From positions 620,029-684,028 of the forward strand of contig NW_019091368.1 of the NCBI RefSeq assembly GCF_001949145.1: DNA of 64,000 nucleotides, in the 5' to 3' direction. The notes beneath the pieces were generated by a model. The model was given only the letters and a program-made list of their open reading frames with translations. It was not told where the DNA came from and did not search any database. The DNA comes from Acanthaster planci (taxonomy: Eukaryota > Echinodermata > Asteroidea > Valvatida > Acanthasteridae). A program made the translations under genes and the position numbers. Positions 50,001 to 60,916 of this stretch are shown one piece after another (the first letter of the stretch is position 1; each line of letters begins with the position of its first letter).

Positions 50001-53000
50001 GTTACCGTATATATATAAATACATGTATATATGTGTCTAGCACAATCTGTCTATGGTCAAAACACTGTTTCTAAAACATTAAAATAGTACATGAAAGCCA
50101 ACATTTCTTAACTTGATGGTTTTACAGTGACACCCTATGGCAGTGAACATTTTATGGTCTGTAGTTTTGAAATTTAATAATTAATGGTGTAAGTAGATGT
50201 AATGTTGGTGTGGGGAACATTTGTAGTCGTTGCCTTCTGAAGTCCAATGTTGGGTTTCCCTCTCCCCTAAGAATATTTATTGTAATTCAGATGTAAACAA
50301 AAATACCACTTCAAATTTTGTATCAAACCTTTGAACTGAAATGTATACTAAACCCAAACCTTGTCCAAGATGTACAGAAATTCTTCACTGTTCCCCCCCC
50401 CAAACACTTTTTTAAAATGATTTTTTTTCATGCAGTCTTTATGTTGTCAATTTCTTTTGCATTTTTATTCACCGAGCTCTAGTTTGCCCAATGAATATTT
50501 TAATCCTTGGAAATCTTCCCTTGAACCCGGCCTTTTGAATAGATGTAGATCTATGCCCAGAAAAATTGAACAACCAAATGATATGTGCCCTGTGTAAGCA
50601 TTTTATACTGGTAGACCAGACATCGTCCAGAGATAGCACATCATTTGTAAGGTCATTGCTGGCGAAAGCAAACAAAGATAGCTCAAACACAGCATAGCTG
50701 TTCATGCAGTTGCTGAATCTGACAGAGTGAAACCAGGGACTTGGCGGTGAAAATCACTCTGAATTCTCCATTCATTGGAGTGAAGAAATTGCATTTGAGT
50801 TCGTCTGGTCTTTAATTTCGATCAGAGGGGGTGAATTTTTCACTTGAATGGATTGAATTGTCACCCTTTGGAATTTTGAGAGCAGTTACCAACAGAAAAC
50901 AATGCTCCCTTTATTTGGGTCATACTAGCATTTAGTTTGTTGGTGCATATGCAACTCTGGTGGCGCGTAGACAAGGTCGTAATCTTGCACTGGTGAACCA
51001 ATTTTACATTTTTTTTTCTGTCAAGATATCGTGTCGTGACAGCACAAGGGGAAAAAAGCTTGCAGTTACCACGGTAACAGCAAGACATAATTCCTTGTCA
51101 CGATGATTGTCAATTGCAGTCTGCGCTTTGGCTTCAAGTTGTCATTGTTTGCTGTCAAGCGGGACTGAATCATTTTTCATGCGAAAGATTCAGGTTTGGT
51201 TTCACTGCTTTGGGATTTTTTACAATCAAGAACTTTTTTTACTAAATGAAAATATGATTCTTTGTTCTCATTTAATCACATGAACATGATCCTTGTGAAT
51301 TCATATGGTACTATATTGTAATTCCAAAAATGGACAAGGAACTAATGCAGACATGGTGATGCATTTCCAAATTTATCAAATAAACATGGAAAATTCTAGA
51401 GTGCCTGAGATCATGTCAGTCTACCGAGGCCAAGCCCAGTCATTGGAAGTATGACAACGTTTTCTTTTTGTTTACATTTTATGGTTTGGGTTGTTTACCA
51501 GACGCTTTTATATTCCACTCTTTTTTACAACACATATATTCTCTTAAATGTGTGAGAAAGTGGAGACTTTTCTCATTCACGTCCTTTGTACTTGATGTGT
51601 GTAGACACAATAAACTATGCGTAGGAGTTAAGTGTTTCTTTTACATTTGCAAATTGGAAATTTGATATGACATTATCTGTGTTGGAAGTGGTTTCTTTTT
51701 TCAAAAACTGTTCCATTTTGTTCGTAATTTGAAACTGTGACCACTTGGTGTGTTTTCCACACTGCCCTACCACAACAATATGAGGATCTCACATGAACTT
51801 TAGTTGAATGGTTCTAAGTCTTTTACTCCAGACTTATGGGAGAATTTGAACAGTCATTATTCCATGTCAAAACTTGACCACTTGTTGCTGGATACTTAGT
51901 CTTCTTTCATATAAGTAACTTTTGGACTGATGGGCATATCATTGACTTTGTACAGGTTTGGTCTAATTTTGTTATTGACTATAAGGAGAACTGCCCTCTT
52001 GCATTCTCAATGCAAATGCATCAAATACTGTCCATTTGTCCCCCGTACATCACGATTAGTGAGTCAATATATGTGCCAATTCTTCCAGTTCTAAACTGGT
52101 TCCATGCTTGCAGTGGATGGGTTCCAGCCGTGAGAGATCCATTTTTTTTACTTTCATGAGAGGGAGAATTCTGTCTCTGAATATTCAGCTTCAGTGTTGC
52201 ACTGTGTGTGATTTTTTTTTTTTTTTTAGTGAAGTGCTTCTGACTGACTCAAACATCTGATGTTGGTTGTGAACCAAGATGTTACACTCTAAAAAACAGT
52301 TCACTCTGTATATCTTGCGTGGACTAAGGTCTGCTAGTAGAATTTCCATTGAGGACAGAAAATTCATTTTTTCCCAGCGCTGGCTCTTGATCGACCAGTG
52401 GTATTCTTAATCCACTATGCACCCCCCCCATTGTAATATTTAAACAGTCATATTAAGACTTAACAGAAGTTGTTGAGTAAGAACTGGGGGAGATGTCATC
52501 AAACCACCCGTGTTATTGCAGACCCCAAAAAATTGAAATATAACGAGGGAGGGAAATCTCATTTCAACCTAGTTTGTTTTTTTTATCCCAGTGAGACTGT
52601 ACCTTCTGTCCTGTGAGCCAATGCATCAATTTTTGAGGGGTCAGAAGTTGGCCTTATACCCCAGCAGCAGTCCGATTCCTGTTTTTAGCCTGTAGTGCCT
52701 CCCCCATTCGTTGGTAACTTGATATGGGAATGGGATTATTTTGAAATTTCAGATGAACGCATCATTTTCTGCAAATGACACCTTATGCGAAGGATCCCAT
52801 TGTCTAGTGACCACATTGTGAACGATGTGCCTAAGTACCACCAACTATAGCAACCACTTTGATGAGTGATTCATTTCGTAAACTTGTCATTAAAATGAAT
52901 TTACGATGACCGATTTGTAGGGGTGTTTTTGTTTGGAGAAATATTTTTGGAAGTGTGGCTCTGTATCCTTGATATGTGTATTACTTAACCAGCTCTTGAT

Positions 53001-56000
53001 TGTTGCTGTCTGAAGAGTTTTCAAACTCTTTTCTAAGAAAAAATGAAAAAAAAAAAGATCACAACTCTCTCTTGCCACCTTTCCATCGTTTTTGCACTCA
53101 CGTTGTTGCAAACATGGTTCACATTCTTTAAGAGTTAATAATTAGCGTAATAATACATTAATTAAACTGAAACATTAATGAACCAATTGGTGGCGGTATA
53201 ACAGTTTATTGGTTTGGATTCTTATATACTACAGTATATGTTTTGATTTTGATTTTAGAGTTGTAATGTACAAGTAGTTAAACATAAAGATACTGCCGAG
53301 CAGACAAAGATTGTTAAGAGAAAAAAAACAATGGTAACTTTGTTAAAGAGACTTCAAAAGTCGGGTTACTTTGTGACAGCTTGCACTTCCTTGTACGTAA
53401 TGACACCTAGGAACCATACGTTTCAAAGTTTGAGAGCATTCATTACGGTGGTTGAATTTTGTAATTGGTCCAAGCTTGCTGTGTTTTATTCAGAACTGGA
53501 TTGAGGCACGGTGGGAGCGTCATGGTGTCTCGTGACTAATCTCATATTAGAAGTTGGCAACGAGATTAAAGCATGTTCCAAGTGTAATGCTGACCCCAGA
53601 ATGAGCTTGCAAGGGTGCAGATCATTAGAAAGTACTGCTAGAGGTGTGTTGAAGCAATAGTCTGGCTGAATGTTGTACACATTGAGGAATTCCTCAGCCC
53701 AAAAAGAAAAACAAAATTTGCGGTGCTCAGCACTCTTTTCTCATGTAAATGTACTTGAGAACTTGCTTTAAAAACTCAACTCTTGCACTGTGTCACTGAC
53801 TGGAAAAGTACTCATTGGGATCTCTTGTCGGGATGCCTGAAAGTGGGAAAGACAGAATGCGTAGTTACATTTCTCCCAGGGACCATGTTTGGTTAAGTTC
53901 ACAGGAGTGCAAACTGTGCTCTGGGCAAAAGGTGGTTGGGGGCTGTGTTTGTGATTTTCAAAAAATTCAAAATGATTCCCAAAAGATACCTTGGCATTTT
54001 ATTTCCCTTTTCACCTTGTACACATGGGAAGGAAAGGGTGAAGGTTGGCCATTTCTATGCTCGTGAGAATGATGAAAAAAAGAGATGGCTAGGCTGTAAA
54101 CCCTAGTACAGGTTCATTGGTGTAGAGCATTAGCGTCATGGGCAGTGTAAGCCACTGCCGTGGTCAGGATAATAATAAAGTGGGGCGGTGTCAGGATACC
54201 CAACAAGACGAAAGAAGAAAAAAAATGGAGTCACAGTTCTAAATTGCCTGTTGTCATTTCAACATTTTAAGCTTTGTAAGATTTCACATGCTTTGTAATC
54301 ATTGCTGCTGAGGATGGTGTGTGGTGTAGGGCATCCAACTACACTAGAGTGGAGTGGAAGGCCAGTAGATTAAGAAATGGCAGTTACATGTAGACAAAAT
54401 CATCGTCTGGTCAGCCTGATATCATTATACCCTGTGGAGATGCAAAGTAACTATGTGGGTTGAAGTGTGGGAGGTGTATTTGTTGTTGTCTTGGAACAGG
54501 TTAAGTGATACCTAGCTTCAACGTAGCTAGTAAATGATGGTATGTGTGGCACTTGTAATGTTTCTTCAGATCTGACGCAGGTAAAAGAAACAAATAGAAT
54601 ATTGGAAATGGCAGACGGTTCCCCTCGACACAGTTCACTTAGGTTTTCCCTAACTGCTTTCCTCCATTTTGCTTCACTTGGCAGTGTAAACGTAAGGTCT
54701 GGAGTGAGTTATTTGAAGCTCGTATTTGCAGGTGGTGTTCATTAATTGGAAACGATTTGCCTGATAAGCCACCTCAATGAATTGTAGCAAGCAAGCTTGG
54801 TCCTGAAAGAGACATCTCCTCGATTTCAGATACTGTATAACATGTTTGGGGATTTTTTGGAGCTTGCTTTTTTTTCCTCAATACATTTTATTTTGCTGTG
54901 CATGCTGCGCATTGTAGCCTCAAAGGCATCTTTTACTCGAGAGATTAAAAAAAAGGAGTTGTGTAGACCATTCTCTGAGAGACACAGGCTATGCTGATCC
55001 TTCGGTGCTTTCAAAGAATGGGACGCACAGCGGAATAGGAGTGTACGTTCCCAGACCATACGTATATGTGTAAGCTGTTCTTTTCGTCAATTACGCGCTT
55101 TTGAAAGGCTTAAAAAAAAAAAAAACCTGCTTTTTTGTCACTTGTGTTATTCTTGGAATAAATATTGAATGATTGAAAACCACAGCTTGAGTGTTGTGTG
55201 AAGTCTGAACACTGAGTCAGCTTGATAGCTGGGCATCTGCAGTTATAGCTATGAGTAGCATGATTGTCTAGGGTATCCACTGGCTGGGGACACCTGTGCA
55301 GAATTAGGGTGGGGGGGGCCAGAAATGTGGAAATTTATGTAACCTTTATGACCCCTCTGAGGGGTAAGGTTTACAACTTGGAGCTTTTTACACACTTGGA
55401 AGGAGGAGAATTGAAATAGACCCAAAACTGTCCTTTTCTCGCATTTCAAAAACAAAATATCAATGGAATTGCCAGTGGTGCAGTCTCAAGTCATACAAGT
55501 TCCACAATCTTATTTTACCCGTCGTTCATCCACTCAAATCACCCGCTGTCATTCAGTGTGAGAAAAAGATTATTGGAGTGCTGGAATTTTTGTTGAACGG
55601 ACAAACACAAAGACATGGCAAAACTAACGTCAGTGGTCGGGTTTTCATCCATTTTAATTGATCTAGTTTTAGGTGGAGGTGAAACAAAATAACAGCAATA
55701 TGTAATGTCAGTAACTAGCTACCAGCTTTTGTAAGTAAGGTGGTTAAGGCATTTTACCTGAACCAACAAAACCCGATTTTCTGGTTGTCAAATCCCCAGC
55801 AAAATATGCTGCAAAATCTGCAGCATCACACATCTGTAAAACTCCCTTGGCATAATTATGACCACAAAGTGAATAAATTCAAATATAACTTCAAATACAT
55901 GAATAAATTTACTTTTATAAATTCCAATACAAATATACCTAATGCACATCAATCATCTTATTATCCTATTTTCAGTTTAAAGTTCATAATATATTTGTTG

Positions 56001-56225
56001 TATAAATTTCACCAACTAAAATGAATGTATCTCAGTGTTTTTGATCGTTTTAACTCGCCTCTGAAGTAAAGTACAAATTTCCCACGCAGCAAACAATTCT
56101 GTACACTATAAAAATCTTTGGCAAAAATAATGCCATGATCTGAGAATGTTTCACACCAAAGAAGCACCCAAGCCTTACACATAACACCCACCATGATCAT
56201 GCATCGGGCTATTCGGGTCAATGTT

Positions 56226-56401
56226 GAGACACCTTAAGACCATCACAAGACCAACGCAAGGCTTTCACAAGACCTCCGGTCTGAATTCAAGTAACAAGCT
56301 ATTCAAATGGACTGCAAGAAAAGCATTCCTTTGGCACTGTACAACAAGCTACTGGTGACAAGTCTTGTGTCTAGCCTTGTACCTGGTCTTGTGAAGGTCT
56401 C
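56226..56401. repeat. Imperfect inverted repeat (long hairpin)
   Basis: The left arm (56226-56273: GAGACACCTTAAGACC, CACAAGACC, CAAGGCT, CACAAGAC) is mirrored by the right arm (56362-56401: GTCTTGTG, AGCCTTG, GGTCTTGTGAAGGTCTC) around an ~88-bp spacer. If transcribed it would form a stem of roughly 40 bp with mismatches. It may be a fold-back element. Confidence 0.65.
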
Positions 56402-56706
56402 ACCAACAACACTGCAAGACACACTTGATTTCAGGAAGTCCTTTCGTATTTGGAAATGGCCCACCCATATTTTGTCTACACTGGAATATCCAATACAATT
56501 AAAATTGCACAGTACTGCTTTGAATGCCTGTTTCCACGATCTAGGTGATTCTTTAAGGATAATTTCCACATAGTGGTGTTTTCTTCCAGTTTAAATCAAA
56601 GTATCGACGTACTGCACATTATCTTTGCAGTGTTTCTGTTGATGTAAAGTTTCAGTGGTAAATCTGAAGGTATGCTCTCTCTTGTTAATTGTGCTCCATG
56701 TTACTA

Positions 56707-56712
56707 AATAAA
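56707..56712 (+). terminator. Candidate distal plus-strand poly(A) signal
   Basis: AATAAA is followed about 10-30 bp later by TGTTTTGGGGGTGTTTGTCT, a strong GT-rich downstream element. It lies about 30 bp from the stop codon of the minus-strand gene. It could end a very long BCL11 3' UTR, an unrelated plus-strand transcript, or be chance. Confidence 0.35.
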
Positions 56713-56742
56713 ACTTTGAATGTTTTGGGGGTGTTTGTCTGT

Positions 56743-57362
56743 TTAAAAATGACCAGTCAGGGACGCCTTGCTGCCAGAGACAGTCTTCATGGCAATGTGC
56801 TCAGTTCCACCTATCCCAGGCAGGCCGCTGGTCACGGCCGTCAGGTAGCTGGACATTTCCCCTGACTGGGCCGCCTTCCCGCTGTAGCTGCTGGGCGGGT
56901 CCGATGCCATGCCCACCTGGACTAGGTTGTTGTTGTTCCCCACCAGGGTGACCTTGGGCGGGGCCGTTGCCACGGTACTGCCGTAGGGCTGAGCCCCACC
57001 CACCTGGGTGCTGTAGCCCTGGTCAGGGATATCGTACACAGGAGGGGCATCCCGGGGCACTGCAGCCATGGAGGTGTGGTTGTAGCCCATGCCGTACTGG
57101 CCTTGGATGACCGGTATGCCAATCAGGGCCACCATAGGTTGTGGCTGAGGTTGCAGCTGGAATTGCTGCGGCTGGAGCTGTGGCTGCATTTGCGGCTGCA
57201 TTTGCGGCTGCACTTGCGGCTGAATGCTGTCCGGCACATCCCGAGCAGACACCTTGGCCTTGCTCTTACCGCAATGCTTGCAGAGGAAGACAGTGAAGAT
57301 GGTGAGGAGAATCAGGCCGAAAGCAGCGCTGGCAGAAATGATGATGATGAGTTCGGTCGAGA
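56743..57362 (-). CDS. GAIN/GPS-like membrane protein, last coding exon (transmembrane helix and cytoplasmic tail)
   Basis: On the minus strand the exon follows a TTTTACAG acceptor (exon start 57362) and completes a phase-1 codon. It first encodes one hydrophobic helix, ELIIIISASAAFGLILLTIF then TVFLC (about 57355-57281). A basic stop-transfer stretch, KHCGKSKAKVSAR, comes next, so the remainder faces the cytosol. The tail of about 180 residues has a Gln/Pro-rich repeat (QPQMQPQMQPQLQPQ; DNA 12-bp repeat at 57185-57220), a PPVY motif that fits WW-domain (Nedd4-type) binding, and a Ser/Gly-rich end ...SLTGHF before TAA at 56743-56745. I recognise no known protein in the tail. With only one helix this is not an adhesion GPCR or polycystin of full length. 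Confidence 0.88.
57185..57220 (-). repeat. 12-bp coding tandem repeat (Gln-Pro-Gln-Met type)
   Basis: Three near-identical 12-bp units lie at 57185, 57197 and 57209 within the last exon (plus-strand unit TGCATTTGCGGC, the third with one change). They encode the repeated QPQM/QPQV residues in the cytoplasmic tail. Confidence 0.85.
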
Positions 57363-58899
57363 CTGTAAAAGGAGGAAACCAGAACAGGATTGAGTCACCT
57401 GGTCAGCGGATAGTTGCCACATCGGTATTTCAAATGCAAGGTCATCCAAGGACAGAGCAGGTGTGAGTCAGCATACGGAAGCACTGACTGGGCAAACCTT
57501 GTGCAAAAGCTGTTGTTCTCCACTGACTGACAAGGTGCTTTATTTTGTACAGGTAATGTTGAAAAATTTAACTGGTTTACTCGCCTCAGAAATATAGACA
57601 GGTTCCTAGACCAAAAGAAACCACCTATATCGGAAACATATTTAGGTTTGGTAGCTGCCATCATCACTTAGCTAAAGAATTCCATTTTTGAAACTTTTCA
57701 TAACTGGCCAAAATTTCCTGAACCCGTTTGGTTGATTCTCAGACGCTGATTGGAAATATCTGCAATGTATGAATCGTCTTTCTTCTCTGATTTCTCTGCA
57801 ACTTTCCTCATTTTTTCCTGGCGGTGTATTTTTAAAACCTACTGCAACTCTTGCACACCTTTGCATCTTGCTCTAATTTTATCCCCAGTGGCTACTGGAG
57901 CCACAGTTTATACATGCTGGGAGAAACGGTCAGGTCAGGGAACCAGACTGTTTAGGAAGAAAGCAAGCAGCATTCTGCTCAGTCTGGCACTTGTACCCGT
58001 CTTAGGTTGTGCCCGAATTACCTGGCTGTGACTTATGTGAAATTATGCATAAAGTCTATGGTAAAGGCAGTAGCCATGTCCCACGGAGTTGTGTGCACTT
58101 TTGACCCAAAGCCAATCAATTCAGATACAGCACCGGCTACACACTCCAAAGCATTTCAGCATATGTGTGTTGGTTAATGACCTATCAGACAGCAAGGGGA
58201 ACTTTCTGGAAAAGTTGCATTCCCAGGAAAAATGGGCATCAAAGACTTGTGCTGAGAATTGACTAACAACAAGGGGCATTATAGGCTTGCTAAAGAGACG
58301 ACCATGAGTCAACCCCATTAAGCATGCAATTATGACATTTCTTTAAAAATGAGTTCCAAGCTGCATAATACCTTTTCATGCTTCTATACTTTAATGGCAC
58401 ATGTGGGAAATTAAAAAAACAGGGAAACTGGCTAATATGTGGAAAGGTCGCATGCTGGACGTAACCCCATCAATATGACAAAATATGATTAATCACAGCA
58501 AATATTACTATTACAAAACAAAATTTCTCATCTAGAAAAGAAACATACTTCACTTTAAACCAAATCAATTCAGATTCATGAGGATGCTTTGTCCTGAAAC
58601 TTTGCCAAACATTTTTTTGAAATGGTCAGAAATCTTAAAAACCATCTCTTCTTTTATGCTGCAATAACGGACATCAACACATTTCAATTTCAAATTCCAT
58701 TTGAAACCGTTTAAAGCCAGTCAAAAGTATTGCTGTGGAGTATCAACCCACAAGAAAACAGCCGCGTTTTGTTTCAATTTACTGCAAAAATACCACCAAA
58801 TCATTTCTTCGGTGTTTGCAACGAAGGGATTTCAGTTTTCAATTACATGCTATTCTTCATCAGTTTCAGTCTGATTTGCATTGAAAAGAGAATACTTAC
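57363..58899 (-). other. Intron of the minus-strand gene
   Basis: The intron runs from donor GTAAGT (minus, 58899 downward) to acceptor TTTTACAG at 57363. It is AT-rich, and no other exon or repeat of note was recognised in it. Confidence 0.7.
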
Positions 58900-58929
58900 G
58901 ACCAAACAAATTCTCAGGCACTGCTGTAA
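58900..58929 (-). CDS. GAIN/GPS-like membrane protein, 30-nt microexon
   Basis: Minus-strand CTCCCTCACAG precedes, and GTAAGTATT follows, a 30-nt stretch. It is flanked by good splice signals and is phase 1 at both ends. Spliced in, it adds VTAVPENLFG between the GPS exon and the transmembrane exon without a stop. Skipping it also keeps the frame. A second AG six bases into the exon (TTACAG) could serve as an alternative acceptor, again in frame. The position, just outside the membrane helix, makes it a juxtamembrane spacer. It is inferred from splice signals and phase only. Confidence 0.6.
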
Positions 58930-59965
58930 CTGTGAGGGAGAAAAAAAGTGGAGCAAAAAGAAACAGGTGTCAGGACGAAAGCAAGTTCTTTGTGACGAGA
59001 GAACCATGACTGTAGTATAGAGTACTGTAGTGTGACGTCATTGAGAACCAGTGAGCGCTGTACAAACAACTGGAATACGCCTCGCGTTTGTTTACGCGCT
59101 GGTTCTTACACTAATGCCTTTCACACACATAATTGTGCGTGGGACGCATTCCCTTTGATCTCTATATCAACAACCAATGGGTAAAGACAACCAGAGTTTT
59201 TAGTCTTGCAATTTGTTTCAAGGTGGTTCTTTCCATTGTACGAACCATTGACATGTACATGTTCACCCCTGGGGATGGTACTCCATCACCCAAATATAAG
59301 GAAACCCGTGAAGGTAGAGTTGGTTCTTGATTGTTACAGTGAGTAGCTGCCTCACAGTTATGTTACTGCCAGGTATGACTATAAGCCTGTTGATCAGGGG
59401 TAACGACACCATGGATTCAGACACCCCATGAAATGTGTATAGCATGACCACAAATCTTGGATGCATAAATGGCTATATTTCAAATCTTCACTTTGTCTTT
59501 ATATTTGAATCCATCTCAAGTTCCGCAATCAGTTTTAAGCACTGAATGATTGAACTGAATGAAAATCCTCCACACATCGGCCTGAAATGAACTTGAATGA
59601 TTCACGGAGAGAGCTTAATGCCTCAACTCATGGGGACTAGGTTTGTAAAGTTGGCGTCTGATATTAGAGGACAAAATATGGAAATGAAGCCGGACTTTGG
59701 GGAGACAGGAGAGTCGCATCTTGCCAAGAATGAAAGTTACCCCTTCTACAGACAAACCTCCGAAGGAAGACGTATTTTTACTGCAAAGTTAAGCAGCCAG
59801 AAACAGACGAGACTGTGACAGACTAGTCAGGATAGGACTGCATTGGTCTAGAGGAGTTGTTTTAAAATGGTCATGGGGAAGCCCTTTACTTTTATGATGG
59901 GTTCACAGTTGAAACAGTCCCCATCAGCTTCTGTCTTATAGAGAACACAACCCAGACAGACTCAC
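58930..59965 (-). other. Intron of the minus-strand gene with CRE and hairpin
   Basis: The intron contains a perfect CRE palindrome TGACGTCA at 59033-59040. Next to it is an imperfect inverted repeat at 59042-59107 (AGAACCAGTGAGCGCTGTAC against GTTTACGCGCTGGTTCT). No further exon was recognised. Confidence 0.6.
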
Positions 59966-60208
59966 CAATCTCATCGGCCTCGGTCGTGGGGACGGAAGGC
60001 CAGGGTACCCCCATGACGGTGAACGTCGTCAGATGGTCGGTGGCGCAGGTGATGGTCCCGTCACCGTTTTCTGTGGTGTCCAAGCCGTCTGTGCTCCAAG
60101 TGGTGCCGTCCCAATACACGCACTCGTTGTCCACCTCCGACAGAGGGTTTGTGATGGTGAAGTTTAGCAGGATGGGCGTAGTCAGGCCACTGATGTTCAA
60201 CTTCTCAT
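59966..60208 (-). CDS. GAIN/GPS-like membrane protein, GPS exon
   Basis: The exon is phase 1 at both ends. It starts after CTGTGAAG with DEKLNISGLTTPILLNFTIT and ends EADEI-G before donor GTGAGT. It encodes the last part of a GAIN-type domain and its GPS motif: ECVYWD, WSTDGL, GTITCATDHLTTFTVM. The autoproteolysis triad H-L-T (60027-60035), where GAIN proteins are cut between Leu and Thr/Ser, is intact. Two of the four canonical GPS cysteines are missing: Leu stands in for the usual Gly-Cys cysteine and Thr for the Cys of Cys-x-Cys-Asn-His. GPS motifs occur in adhesion GPCRs, polycystins and receptor-for-egg-jelly proteins; the single helix that follows is most like the single-pass REJ-type layout, but no REJ module is in the window. 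Confidence 0.88.
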
Positions 60209-60752
60209 CTTCACAGAAGCAGGGGCAAAAAACAAATTACAATTTTGTCACATATCAAGTACATAGCAACCAATTATCTCCATTTATTCACAGCATACTG
60301 AAAAACTCGGTTTTCCTTTCCAACGCTGTGGCTCTACCTAGAAACTACAATGTCAATCTTCGACATCCAGCAATAAAATCAAATTTCAAAAAACGGCTGC
60401 TAAAATGGTTGTTAAATCTACTGTGAAGATAATGTTGGAGTTGGAACATAATGCCGTGTGTTGAGTGAATCATGCATCGACGATCACTGAAATTTATTTT
60501 TCATGCGACATCATTTGATGACCCTACAAACATCCAATAAGAAATAACTCTGACAATCCTAGGTTGTCATGTGGTTACGACAAGTGCACCGTCGAGAAAA
60601 GACAACATTTTCAGTTCTGACCAAGTAAGCTTAGACTTTTCCTCAAAAGCTCCAAGGTAGTACTGATCATGAAGTGCTTGCTAGAAATGAAAGACGTGAC
60701 AAGGCAAGACGTAATGTGAACGTGGAGATTTCTGCCTTAGGGTTCAACTGAC
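60209..60752 (-). other. Intron of the minus-strand gene
   Basis: A 544-bp intron from donor GTCAGT (minus, 60752 downward) to acceptor CTGTGAAG. Nothing else was recognised in it. Confidence 0.8.
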
Positions 60753-60916
60753 CTGATTCGGGGTCAGTCAAAACGATATCCAGAATGTCGGCCACGCGAT
60801 AGTTGATGTGGTCATCCTCCGTGGACAGGAGATCCACTCCGGTGTTGTAGTGCTGAATCTTCAGGGTCACCCCTGAGCAGGATTCACCCGAGCTGCATAT
60901 CCACGATGCGCTGAAA
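60753..60916 (-). CDS. GAIN/GPS-like membrane protein, GAIN exon
   Basis: The exon follows acceptor CACACAG and precedes donor CAG|GTCAGT (phase 2 in, phase 1 out; 164 bp). It encodes a beta-rich extracellular segment: FSASWICSSGESCSGVTLKI, then HYNTGVDLLSTEDDHINYRV and DILDIVLTDPES. The two cysteines seven residues apart could form a local disulfide. It joins in frame to the GPS exon. By position it is the core of the GAIN B-like region; the fold assignment rests on the downstream GPS motif rather than on this exon. Confidence 0.85.

Larger units (their letters stand above)
50001..56742. other. Gene-free AT-rich region between convergent genes
   Basis: I see no coding exon on either strand. 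The stretch is low in the fold-back elements found elsewhere and could be distal BCL11 3' UTR, the 3' UTR of the minus-strand gene, or intergenic DNA. It contains several AATAAA hexamers (for example near 51610, 55157 and 56707) and an inverted repeat at 56226-56401. Confidence 0.5.

Noticed and set aside
57076-57393. Plus-strand open frames across the last exon of the GPS-like gene
   Set aside because: They mirror the minus-strand Gln/Pro repeat (Leu/Arg/His-rich antisense peptide) and carry no independent evidence.
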